DNA of 64,000 bases from NCBI GenBank assembly GCA_963681505.1, contig OY811989.1, positions 1,866,986 through 1,930,985 on the forward strand, in the 5' to 3' direction. The notes beneath the pieces are model-generated. The model was not told where the DNA came from. It saw only the letters and a program-made list of their open reading frames with translations, and made no database searches. The number at the start of each line of letters is the position of its first letter. The stretch's first letter is position 1. Shown here in pieces: positions 1-11,000 of the stretch. Source of the DNA: Eunapius fragilis. Lineage: Eukaryota; Porifera; Demospongiae; Spongillida; Spongillidae. The position numbers were made by a program, and so were the translations under genes.

Positions 1-1662
1 AGGTAGTACTTACCTGATACACTGAGGGATGAGGTAGTGGATCTTGGATTGAGAGTAAACCCTGTACCTCCACACACTGGTGAGCAGGTAGTGGTGACAG
101 TGCATGTGTACATCCCAGGTGCTCTCCCAGTCACAGTCAGGGTGTTGTTGTAAGTAGATGTTGGTCGATCTGTCACTATCTGAGAGGAAGCATAGTTACC
201 ACCATTCACTGGACTTCCATTGATGGTCCACTGCACAGTTGTAGGAGGAGAACTAGTGCTGGTGCAGGTCAACTGGAACACTGGTGGATCAACATTTGTA
301 GGTGTCAACAGCTGAAACTGGACACCTCCTGTAATGTTAGGACCATCTGTGGGAGAGTCAACACTTCCATAACACATGTGATGTCCTTTCCTCTCTACTT
401 ACAAGTGGCTGCTACAGAGAGAGCATAGCTAGTAGTTCCAATTATGCCTGACGAATTAGCTAGTGTGAGATCAGTGTACATTCCAACACAGAGAGTGATG
501 GTGGTATTGGTACAACATTGAACACCATGTGGGAAGACAGAAGGAGTTCCACGATACAGCTCTACTCCTCGTGACACATTTCGTTGACCCCAAGATTGAG
601 GAAGAGTTGCATTGTCTGGTGTTGCTAGTGGAAACAGGGCTCCATTTGGTTGATACCACTGTCCACCTGTTATACCCTCACACACCAGAGGAAACAGTGA
701 TGTAGATACCACACTCACTCTCTGCAGGACTGCTGAGAGGGTCACCAGACTGTTGTTGGCTACAGCCAAGCCATTCCATGTGAGCCCAGCAGTCTGGCCT
801 GTGTGGGTGTATTGAGTACTGTCGACACTCTATACCTTATATGGAGTGAGGGGAATGGTACTGTTTTTGTATGAGTGCTGTTTCTGCACTCTGCTCCCAA
901 TCGACTCCACACCACAAAAAAAAAAACAACAGACAATTGTTTTTGTCATGCCTTTTGGTAATAATAACCTCAACCTAATTTCATCGGTATCATTTCTCGC
1001 TAGTCTAAAGATATCCTGAACTTAAAAGATTAATGCACATATGTGAGATATTGTACCATGAGGAGGAGGCGGCTGTCCATCCCAACTAAGAGTGATACTG
1101 AAGCTTCCACTCTATGCTGGCCTGGGGACTAGGGCTATCCCTATAAGCTGGCTTGGGACTACTGACTAGGACTGTTCCTATAAGTTGGCCTGGGGACTAG
1201 GGCACTCCCTACTCCCTATTAGCTTGCCTGGGAAGGGCTGTCCTCATATTATTTAAACTTTATGTTGGGCCCCCAAAATCCTGATCCACCCATATCATGT
1301 AAAGACCAAATATACTTCTATTGCACTTCCTCCCTCTTTCCCTCCCTGTACACAGACATGCTATTCTCTGTCAAAACTATAGGCAATTTCCATAACCGGT
1401 TACTTTAGAGTATGCATGGTAATTCTGACTGCAAAGGTTGAAATCATTACACTGCTGCGCCCACATACGATAATTAGCCATGCATGCACCTGATACTTGT
1501 TCCAGAGCTATCAACAATAGTAGCAGACTGAGAAACGGTACAGACTTCATCCGCGCATCCATCTCAAAGAGAATGCTACAAGGGCGTGCCAGACGTACGA
1601 CGGACTGGGGACGAGGTAAACACGTCCTCCTTTATCTCGTACCCAGATCCAATTCATCACCA
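1..1662. repeat. Segmental duplication, unit A (paired with 5323-7239)
   Basis: Bases 1-1662 align almost continuously with 5323-7239. Both run from the Ig exon donor through exon 2, the first intron and the signal-peptide exon to a shared TCTCGTACCCAGATCC block (1636 and 7217). The units differ by substitutions, small in-frame indels in the signal-peptide exon and a 250-bp MITE present only in the second unit (6298-6547). The span 830-1403 is intron with nothing else recognised. Confidence 0.85.
14..1562 (-). CDS. Ig-like receptor gene, copy A (5' part only; continues off the left edge)
   Basis: Minus-strand gene, paralogous to copy B at 3285-7066. Exon 1 (about 1404-1562) starts at ATG 1562 with a signal peptide (charged MDARMKS, then a leucine-rich core and VSGA cleavage region) followed by a cysteine-containing stretch. 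Exon 2 (399-829) encodes an Ig-like segment with GGQWYQPNG and several NxT sequons. Exon 3 (14-363) is a clear Ig fold with C...W...Y.C spacing (MYTCTV). Exons 2 and 3 are separated by a 35-nt intron (364-398, GTAGAG...GGAAG on the minus strand). Exon 3 ends at a consensus GTAAGT donor, so FN3 exons like those of copy B should lie beyond base 1. The gene is inferred to encode a secreted or type I membrane adhesion/recognition protein. The exon 1 donor is uncertain; read straight through, exon 1 would encode a 61-aa secreted peptide. Confidence 0.6.
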
Positions 1663-1687
1663 CAACCTTGAAATAGGCCTATAATTA

Positions 1688-1845
1688 GCACACTCACAAT
1701 ACAACAGCGCATGCCTGAGTATAGTGGGCTAAATATAGGCCTATTTCAATTTTCCAGTAAAATTTCTGTCACTCTTGTTTTCGTGCTTTTTACACCACCA
1801 TTGGTAAATCATATATTCCCACAACTCTCTCTTTAGAGAATGTTT
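1688..1845. repeat. Half copy of a fold-back (long inverted repeat) element
   Basis: This stretch matches one arm of the palindromic element at 22290-22563: an ATAGGCCTATTTC core, a TTTACACCACCATTGGT block and terminal TTAGAGAATGTTTTT. The other arm is missing, so it is a truncated copy or a solo arm. Confidence 0.6.
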
Positions 1846-1977
1846 TTATTTACTTGTAGTATACTAGTAATACTTGCTAATTTCATTTGTTTCCGGGCGC
1901 GCGCGGTGTCGCAATTCAAATGCATCTGATCGATATCGGAGCAAGTACACAGGTAAAGTAGCTTATGGGGTCGAGGT

Positions 1978-2187
1978 AGCGAAAAGGGACCTAGTGCATA
2001 TTATCAAAATATTCCAGGATGGAGCATCAAAGTTAACGCGTGCAATTAAAATGTACGCGTATTTAAAAATTCAGGCCCATATCTCCATGATGGACAGCGA
2101 ATTTCCAGTGCGTAATAAAGAAAAAGAAGTTGTAGAGGACATAGGTGCCTCTTCGAATAAAAAATATGCGCTAGGTCCCTTCTCGCT
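1978..2187. mobile_element. Non-autonomous DNA transposon (MITE family 1), copy 1
   Basis: The 210-bp element has terminal inverted repeats, AGCGAAAAGGGACCTAGTGC at the left and its near-complement ending TCTCGCT at the right. A diverged second copy lies at 28941-29171 inside a PAN3 intron, with the same internal block (ATCAAAGTT.ACGC, TCCATGATGGA, GTTGTAGAGGACATAGGTG). No transposase is encoded; the open frame running through it is incidental. Confidence 0.7.
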
Positions 2188-2225
2188 CCATATATAAGTT
2201 TGATTGAGGATTAATGAAATTAATT

Positions 2226-2545
2226 GTGTCCATGTGTGCGTGTGTGTGTGTTTCTGTTTGTGTTTCTGTGCGTGCGTCTCTGTGTGTGTGCGCGCGTGTG
2301 TGTGCACGTGTGCATGTGTGTTGTACGTGTTGACGATACTTTATAATATGTGAGATTTCTTTTAGCAGGTACATTTTTAGTGTCTGCAACCAAGCAAAAA
2401 AAAAAGGAGGAGGAAAGGAAGAGGAGGAGGAATGGAAGGGGGAGGAGGAAGGAAGGGGAGGAGGAATGGGAGGGGGAGGAGGGAAGGAAGGGGAGGAGGA
2501 ATGGGAGGGGAGGAGGAAGGAGGAAAGGAAGAGGAGAATAGAAAC
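2226..2545. repeat. GT microsatellite followed by a GGA/GAA purine tract
   Basis: A degenerate (TG)n tract at about 2230-2325 is followed by a purine-only stretch at 2396-2540 built of GGAGGAA units. Open frames here are simple-sequence artefacts. Bases 2546-2995 show no recognisable gene. Confidence 0.85.
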
Positions 2546-2995
2546 ACAAAAGGTGTGACCTTCATTTAGAATCTGTTTGCATTTGTTTTGGTTGGGGCAG
2601 CTGCAGTCATCCTGATGAATTGGTAATATCCCAACAGGGCTCAAGCAGGTGCGACCATGGCCGCACCACTTTTTTTTAAACTTCTTTTTTCATACAAGCG
2701 CTACTCCTCCCGGCGCTGCGCGCGGTTTGGCCGCACCACTTTTGAAATGCCAGCGCCGTCCCTGCCCAATACCATTATACAAGCCTTCCTCCCAGTTCTG
2801 TACTTACATACCACAATACATTGTGGACCATGAAATATTCCACACAAATGTAAGGTTTTCATCTTGCACAGCTTTAGTAAAATGACTGTGTATTCAGTTC
2901 TAGTTGTGTCCAACCACTTCATAGCAGTCCTGTCGACCTGTTCGTATTTCGCCATATGTATCACATGACTTCATGGTGATCCCATCACTGAAGAG

Positions 2996-3284
2996 ATTAT
3001 GTATTGGTTCAAACATGTAGGAGAGATGTATGTATAGTTCAAACATCGGAGAAATGTATGTATTGATTCAAACACATGGGAGAGATGTATGTACTGGTTC
3101 AAACATGCAGAGATGCATGTATTGGTTCAAACACATGGGAGAAATGTATGTATTGGTTCAAACACATGGGAGAGATGTATGTATTGGTTCAAACACATGG
3201 GAAGATGTATGTATTGGTTTAAACATGGGAGAGATATTAGTATTGGTTCAAACATGGAAGAGATGTATGCATTGGTTCAAATGT
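2996..3284. repeat. Minisatellite, about 31-bp unit
   Basis: About nine imperfect copies of a unit containing ATGTATTGGTTCAAACA and CATGGGAGAG. It ends directly at the stop codon of the receptor copy B tail (3285). Confidence 0.85.
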
Positions 3285-6200
3285 TTACCGATTATTAGAA
3301 TATTCACTTTTTGCCCTTGTAATGAATGCCTCACTAGATTGATCAGTGTCTGAAAAAGGTATCAACACAAACAGATTCTTAATGGAATCACACCTTTGTT
3401 TCCACCTGTAGTATTCCACCACCACCACAATGATCACAGTGACAACCACAAGGATAACAAACTCAGCTATAAGTGAGCCAGCAAGCACTCCTCCAGAGTA
3501 TGAGTTGCTCATATTGTTAGGTGGACATGTACCTTCAACATTACACAAAGTAATGACATTAGTTTGTGATATTGCCATGAGGATAGGCTTAACCTGATGT
3601 GGTGATGGGTGTGGCACTTCCTGATAAAGGGATGTCGCCATTGTATGGCTGTCCTGCAATGGTCACCATGGCTACCACACTGAACTGGTACACTCCATTA
3701 GGACTGAGGTTGGTGATGTCCCCAGAGGTGATGGTTGGTGGGAAGGTCTGACTGATGTACCCACCCGACTGCCTCTTTGAAGTGTTGGGAAGAGAACGAT
3801 AATATACAGTGTACCCTGTAAGGATGCCATCTTGAGGGAGCCACTGGACAGCCAGCCAGGACACTCTGACAGATGTTGTGTTGGTGGCCACTACCACCAC
3901 TCCTGTCACATTGGCTGAAGGGTACAACATTAAAGTATCATGCAGGTGTATGTGTGAACAAATGTAAGATACAGTAACAGCTGTACACTCACGTATAGCT
4001 GCAGTACTGGTCTGTACTTGTTGTGGTGTCCCTGGTCCTGTGATGGCGTAACCAACGACAGAGAAGGTGTAGGTGGTCCTTGGTACCAGTCCTGTTATTG
4101 TCACTGGGGGTGTGGTTGTGTTGACTACTCCATTGGTGGAGTAGGTCACCTGATACATGATGATCACCCCATTGGGGGTAGGAGGGGGTAGCCATGTGAG
4201 TGTGATGGTTGTGAAGGTATTGTTGAAGGCTTGTAGTCCACTCACTGGACCAGGTGCTAGTGTGGAGAGAAATAATTCGCCTCTTCAATACTCATCCACC
4301 TCACACTTACCACTTTGCTCAGTCACCACAAAGAGAGGAGAGGTTTAAGGACCCATGGCTCCACCACTGTTGACTGCTGACACCTCAATGGAGTAGTTGG
4401 TATAAGGAGCCAGTCCAGTCACAGTCACTGCCCTCCCAGAGGTAGCTACTGTCCCTCTCACACCACTGGTCACAGGTCCATAGAGAACACTGTACCCCAC
4501 TATCACACTGTTCTGGTCCACACAGGGGACTTCCCCCCAACTGATGGTGACAGTGGAGGAGGTCTTGGTCACTTGAGTGAGGCTGTTAGGAGGAGCAGAG
4601 GGAGCTGTTGGGGAGAGAAGGGAAGGGAGTCAGCCATCTTGAGATGAGGTCATCCAACTCACCTGTTGAGGAGGTTTTGACCATCACACTAGCTGGCAGG
4701 CTACTCCCACCACCATTGGAGGCAGTGAGGGTGAGGGTGTAGGGACTGAACTCCTGCAGTCCAGTGATGGTGTACTGGATAGCAGTACCAATGGACACAT
4801 TCCCACCACTACCACCACCAGAACATGGTCCCTGGTAAGTGTAGGAGAGGGTGTAGGTGGTACCTATCTCTCCAGCAGTCTGTGACCACATGACAGTGAT
4901 GGATGTTGGGGTGACCTGTGCTACCATGGGTGAGGGGGTTGATGGTACTGGGGGGGGGAGGGAGGGAGAGGGTAATGGTTATGTACCATAACTATAATAT
5001 GATGACTCACTCAGAGTCAGTATGACACCAGCACTCTGAGATGGCATATAATTGCTCACAGCTATGACAGAGATGGTGAACTGAACCCCAACTTGAAGGT
5101 TGGTTAGGACATAAGAGGTAGAAGTGGTTGAACCACCACTTGTACTTGGGACTCCATTAGCCACATAGTAGATATCATATCTGCTCACTGGACCACCTGA
5201 GGTTGGTGCAGTCCAAGAGACACTGACAGATGTGAGACCAGAAAGCACAGCAGTGACATCAGTGGGTGGGGCAGGAGGATCTGTATAGAGGTACATGTCT
5301 ATAGGTATAAGACACTCTTCATAGGTAGTACTTACCTGATACACTGAGGGATGAGGTAGTGGATCTTGGATTGAGAGTAAACCCTGTAGCTCCACACACT
5401 GGTGAGCAGGTAGTGGTGACAGTGCATGTGTACATCCCAGGTGTTCTCCCAGTCACAGTCAGGGTGTTGTTGTAAGTAGACGTTGTTTGATTCGTCACTA
5501 TCTGAGAGGAAGCATAGTTACCACCATTCACTGGACTTCCATTGATGGTCCACTGCACAGTTGTAGGAGGAGAACTAGTGCTGGTGCAGGTCAACTGGAA
5601 CACTGGTGGATCAACATTTGTAGGTGTCAACAGCTGAAATTGGACACCTCCTGTGATGTTAGGACCATCTGTGGGAGAGTCAACACTTCCATAACACACG
5701 TGATGTACTTTCCTCTCTACTTACAAGTGGCTGCTACAGAGAGAGCATAGCCCATAGGGGCTAATATAGGCAGATATGCAGCTGCGGCTAGTGTGAGATC
5801 TGTGTACATTCCAACACAGAGTGTGATGGTGGTATTGGTACAACATTGAATACCATGTGGGAAGTCAGAAGGAGTTCCACGATACAGCTCTACTCCTCGT
5901 GACACATTTCGTTGACCCAAACCTCCAGGGGTGGTTACAGGGTCTGGTGTTGCTAGTGGAAACAGGGCTCCATTTGGCTGATACCACTGTCCACCTGTTA
6001 TACCCTCACACACCAGAGGAAACTGCGATGCAGATACTCTACTCACTCTGTTTTGGACTACTGAGAGGGTCACCAGACTGTTGTTGGCTACAGTCATGCC
6101 ATTCCATGTGATCCCAGCAGTCTGGCCTGTGTGGGCGTATAGAGTACTTTCGACGTCATGCTAAGATGGACATCAATTTAGTGGATGTGACATCACTAAC

Positions 6201-7066
6201 ACCTTATATGGAGTAAGGGGAATGAAGTACTATGTTTGTATGAGTACTGTTTCTCCACTCGGCTCCCATTGACTCCACCACCAATATGTATATATATGGG
6301 ACAGTGTCCAGCAGAATCACCCTTCTGGCTAGTTTTTCAAGTTTTCAAATTTTTTGATTTTTCTTGAACACCCATGAGCTTCTGTCAAATGGTCCTTACG
6401 CATCCTAAATCGGACTATCCCTCACAAAGTTATTAGGCGCTGAATTTATAATTAGCCATACATTTCAATGCGAGCGTTACTTTTCTTTTGCTTGTTCTGG
6501 AAATTTTGAAAAAGTACCATAAGGGTGATTTAGCTGGACACTGTCCCATGTATTGTTTTTGTCATGCCTTTTGGTAATAATAACCTCAACCTAATTTCAT
6601 CGGTATCATTTCTCGTGTCCATCACAACTAAGAGTGATACTGAAGCTTCCACTCTATGCTGGCCTGGGGACTAGGGCTATCCCTATAAGCTGGTCTGGGG
6701 ACAACTGACTAGGGCTGTTCCTATAAGCTGGCCTGGGGAATAGGGCACTCTCTGTCCCTACTAGCTTGCCCGGGAAGGGCTGTCCTCATTATTAAAACTT
6801 TATGTTAGGGCCCCAAAATCCTGATCCACATCATGTACAGACCAAATATACTTCCTCCCTCCTTCCCTCCCTGTACACAGATATGCTATTCTCTGTCAAA
6901 ACTATAGGCAATTTTCATACCCGTACTTTAGGTAATTCTCAATGCAAAGGCTGAAATCATTACACTGCTGTGCCCACATACGATAATTAGCCATGCTTGC
7001 ACCTGACACTTGTTCCAGAGCTATCAACAATAGCAGAGACGGTAAAGACTTCATCCGCGCATCCAT
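3285..7066 (-). pseudogene. Ig/FN3 type I membrane receptor gene, copy B, with premature stop
   Basis: Start at ATG 7066 with a signal peptide. The exons I resolve are 5721-6160 (Ig-like), 5336-5685 (Ig, C/W/YxC), then five fibronectin III exons: 5011-5280, 4663-4947, 4311-4604, 3993-4256 and 3594-3914 (90, 95, 98, 88 and 107 codons, all phase 1-1). The last is 3285-3532, with a transmembrane helix (LVVVTVIIVVVV) and a cytoplasmic tail of about 40 aa without a kinase. Introns are 35-78 nt. FN3 exon 3 is 294 nt and keeps its frame to the GTAAGT donor, but a TAA at 4345-4347 interrupts it. The residues beyond the TAA (SPLFVVTEQS) look like a normal FN3 end, so I read it as a nonsense mutation or assembly error in an otherwise intact gene. 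The likely role is cell-surface adhesion or recognition. The exon 1 boundary is unresolved. Confidence 0.62.
6298..6547. mobile_element. MITE family 2, copy inserted in receptor copy B
   Basis: The 250-bp element begins GGGACAGTGTCCAGC and ends with the complement, GCTGGACACTGTCCC. The inner TIR blocks AATCACCCTT and AAGGGTGATT extend it to about 27 bp. It lies in the first intron of copy B and is absent from the corresponding place in copy A, where CAAT and TGTTTTTGTCATGCC are nearly adjacent. It therefore inserted after the duplication. Confidence 0.85.
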
Positions 7067-7325
7067 CTCAAAGAGAATGCTACACAGCCAAATCTTATCA
7101 ACATGGTACAGGAATGACTGCTGAACGGATATGTTCCAGATTGTTGCGACAACATTCATGCCGCTGTTACGATTTGGCTGTGTACAAGAGCGTAGGTAAA
7201 CACGTTCCTCCCTTATCTCGTACCCAGATCCAATTCAAAACGATCCAGGTTTCACAGTAATCTTATGATACATCCCCAGTGACTAAGAAACGGAACAGAA
7301 TCATATAAGTTAGATATCATAAAAT

Positions 7326-7360
7326 GGGACGGTGTCCAGCAAAATCACCCTTCGGGAGTT
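7326..7360. mobile_element. MITE family 2, solo left end
   Basis: GGGACGGTGTCCAGC followed by AATCACCCTTC matches the left terminus of the element at 6298. No matching right end is seen before the LTR element at 7421 or just beyond it. Confidence 0.55.
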
Positions 7361-7420
7361 TTAATTTTATCACTATAAAAATTGTACTTTACACAAAGCA
7401 ACATATTTTCACAACGGTTG

Positions 7421-7548
7421 TGTAATATCGTAAAGCATCAAGTTAATGGTATCAAGCCAATTACATGACTGACAATTGCACAGCAATCACGCACATAAAT
7501 CACGTTCCTTATACGCATGCGCCATGCGTAGGTTTCTAAGCTATAACA
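7421..7548 (-). repeat. 3' LTR of the Gypsy element
   Basis: 128 bp, 5'-TGTAATATCG...CTATAACA-3' on the plus strand. It differs from the partner LTR by two adjacent substitutions and a 2-nt indel. The polypurine tract lies immediately on its internal side. Confidence 0.9.
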
Positions 7549-7563
7549 TCTTCTCCCCTCCCG
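7549..7563 (-). other. Polypurine tract of the Gypsy element
   Basis: On the minus strand, GGGAGGGGAGAAGA abuts the 3' LTR. It is the expected primer for plus-strand DNA synthesis. Confidence 0.8.
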
Positions 7564-7579
7564 AAGGAAAACAACGGTT

Positions 7580-10500
7580 TTACCATCCATATCTCTCTGG
7601 AGGTTGCCTAACCCGACTGGGGTATTTCTTTGGTTGAATTTCTATCTTCCCGCCTGCTTCATCCGTTAGTTGCTTCAGACCCCACATTAACATTCCCATG
7701 TGCTTCACCAACCCTTGGTTCTTCTGGAACCGTTTTCGTACTTTCTCCTCCTTCTGTCTGTTCATTATTCTCCTGTCCTTGATCACTCATCACCTCTGGA
7801 CCAATATTAATGTTTTCCGCCCAATCCCACTGATTTCCGTTCTGCTCTTCCAGAAGTTCTCTTAGCTGATCCAGGTGCCTGCGACAGACTATTCCTCCCT
7901 CCAGCTGTACTATAAATGACACCGGCCCCGTACACTTCACTATCTCTCCCTTCTTCCACTTCCATTTTCCACCCTTTTCGTATACCTTCACATACACTTT
8001 ACTTCCGACCTGGAGTTTCCTTTCCTTAGCATGAACGTCATGGTACTCTTTCTGTTTTTCTGCTGCTTTTTCCACTCTGTCAGCCAGATTTGGGTGCAAC
8101 AAATTCAATCTGCCTCTCAAGCATCTTCCCAGTAATAACTCCGCAGGTGATAGCTTTGTCACACTTTGAGGTGTCATCTGATACTGGAACAACAATCTAG
8201 CGATTTTGTCACTTATCGTCCCTTTTTTCATCTTCCGTAGCCCTTCCTTGATAATTCTCACAGCCCTCTCTGCCAATTAAGCCATTCGAGGCCGGGTGAT
8301 ACGGAGCGGATGTGATGTGCATTACCCCATTCTTCCTTAAGAAATCCTTGAAATCGGCTTTGCTGATGAAGCAAGTCCCATTGTCGGAAACCAGCGATTC
8401 CGGAATACCAAATCTCGCAAACATTGCTCTCAACCTTTGAATGGTAGCACCTGCTGTGGCTTCATTCATATCTTCGACTTCAATCCACTTGGAGTGTGCA
8501 TCAATCACCACCAACAGCATTCTCCCCCACATAGGCCCCGCAAAATCTACGTGCAGTCGGGCCCATGGTCTGGTAGGCCACTTCCATGGATGCAGCGGAG
8601 CATGAGGTACCGGTGATGCTTGTTGTGTTTGGCATTCTTCACATCTTCTTACCATTCCTTCGATATCTTGGTCCATACGAGGCCACCAGACCAACGTTCT
8701 TGCAATTGCTTTCATTCTACTCATGCCCGGATGTCCCCTATGCAGTTCTATTAATACATACTCCCGCCCCTGCGTCGGAATCACCACCCGATTCCCCCAC
8801 AAAATACACCCCTCATGCAGTGACAGCTCCCAACGTCTTGTCCAATATGGCTTCAGCTCTTCGTCCCCCTCGTTCCTTTCCTCCCGCCAGCCGTGTAGTA
8901 TCAGAGATAACTGAGATACTTTGGACAACAGAGGATCTCGCTTGGTCCAGCACTGTATCTGAGCAAAAGTCATTGGTGCATCCTCCAAGGCTTCCACTAG
9001 CAGTACTACCTCGGTTGGTACCTCTGACTTCTCTTCATCTGGCTCGGTCAATGGCAGACGACTCAGTCCTTCTGCATTCCCATGCTGTGACGTCTTCTTG
9101 TACTTTATGTCATATTCGTACGCTGCCATTGTTAGAGCCCATCGCTGAATCCTAGCCGAAACTTGCGATGGTATGCCTCTAGAAGGTGAAAACAAAGTCA
9201 GCAATGGTTTATGGTCAGTATACAATATAAACTTCCGCCCATAAAGATATTGGTGAAATCTCTTCACTCCGAATATACACGCAAGCGCCTCCCTCTCTAT
9301 TTGCGAGTAATTCCGCTCAGCCGAATTTAGTGTTCTAGACGCAAATGCAATGGGTCGTTCCTTTCCATCCTTTTTAGTGTGAGACAACACAGCTCCAACT
9401 CCATATGAAGAAGCATTACAGGCCAGTACTATCTCTTCAGCCGGATCAAAATGTGTCAAGACCTTAGTTGAAGTCAAGAGACGCTTGGACGCTTCAAAAG
9501 CATCCTTTCTTTCTTTATTCCATTTCCACGCCACGTTCGGTTTGAGCAACTGATACAAGGGTGCCAAAGTTGCTGCTAAGTTGGGTAAGAATCTGTTATA
9601 GTAAGTTAACAGTCCCAAATAGGATTTTAGTTCTGTCACATTCGTAGGATCAGGGGCTTGATGAACTGCTTTCACCTTTTCTTCTACAGGGGATATGCCA
9701 CAAGTGTCAATTTTGTGACCAAGGTATACAACTGATATCATCATAAATACACACTTTGACTTTTTCAGTTTCATGCCTCCTTTTTCTAACCTCTGAAGGA
9801 CTTCATGTAGATGATCCAAGTGTTCTTGATTTGTGTGCCCTGTAATCAAGATGTCATCTATAAAAACCACAACATTCGGTATGCCTAGGAGCAAGGTTTC
9901 CCTAATTCGCTGAAAAATACCCGGTGCCGAGGACACCCCAAAAGGCAACCTTGTATAGCGAAACAACCCTTTGTGTGTATTGATCACTGTTAGCTCCTTT
10001 GACTCTTTATCCAGTGCTAGCTGTGTATAAGCTCGGTTCAAGTCTAACTTGGTAAAAGATTTACCTCCTGCAAGCGTTGCCAATTAATCTTCCACCTTTG
10101 GAATAGGGTACCTGTCAAGCTTCAAAGCAGGATTGACTGACACACGAAAATCACCACAAATCCTTACTTTACCATCCGATTTCAATACTGCCACAATCGG
10201 TGCCGCCCAATTCGAAAATTCTATCGGTTCTAATACACCCTCCTTCTCCAACCTTCTTAACTCAATTTCCACCCTCTCCCTCATGGCGTATGGAACTGGT
10301 CGAGCCTTGCAGAATTTGGGTGATGCCTCTGGATTTAGTGCTAGTTTCACTTCTACTCCTTTGAGCAGTCCTAATTCCTCTGAGAATACTTCTTTGTGAT
10401 TCTCCAAAACCTGCTCAAGAGAAGGAATATCTTTTATTTCTAGCACTTTATCCCAATTTATCTTGAAACAATCCAACCAGTCTCTTCCCAATAAGGAAGG

Positions 10501-11000
10501 CCCATTCCCTTTTAGCACCACTAAGGGTACCTTCTCTGTTCTGCTATTCCAACATACTCTTGGTTCCCATTTCCCTATCACCTTCAGTACTTCTCCCGAG
10601 TACGTAGTAAGAGTTGCTGTACTTCTTGTTAGAACCTGCTTTGGCCACAAACGCTTGTATGTAATTTTAGACACCAAAGATACTGCAGCCCCTGTATCCA
10701 ACTCCATTGTTATACCCTGACCATCGATACTGACCTCCACTTGTATGGGTTTATGGTTCATGGTAGACAATATCTGTTGTAGCGTGTACTTTGGTGGCTC
10801 CTCATCACCTTGTACTTCTTCATCTCCATTGTCTTCCGTCAGACGTCGGACTGCTCTTCCTTGTCCCCTTTCAGCTTTTCGCGGTTGACGACATGTCCTT
10901 TGTATGTGCCCTTTCTTGCCACAATTATAACACACTGATTCAATGTGCGGACACTGACCTGCTGTATGGTTCCTTCTTCCACACCGAAAACATTTACCTG
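7580..11000 (-). pseudogene. pol: Gypsy pol polyprotein, broken
   Basis: The frame runs from two CX2CX4HX4C zinc knuckles (about 10915-11000) into a protease (LDTGAAVSLV, about 10700). Then come reverse transcriptase (FVVFIDDIL-type box seen as VVVFIDDIL near 9870), RNase H (YTDHKPL near 9210), the integrase HHCC region (HRGHPGM...CEECQ) and the integrase core (HVDFAGP, VSDNGT). The C-terminal tail ends RQPPERYGW. Breaks: an in-frame TAA at 10084-10086 inside reverse transcriptase, a frameshift near 8276 just after the integrase PYHPASNG block, and another near 7680 before the last 35 or so residues. Without repair, no full polyprotein can be made. Confidence 0.9.

Noticed and set aside
8586-9155. 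Plus-strand 189-codon frame
   Set aside because: It is antisense to the Gypsy integrase/RNase H region and has no independent support.
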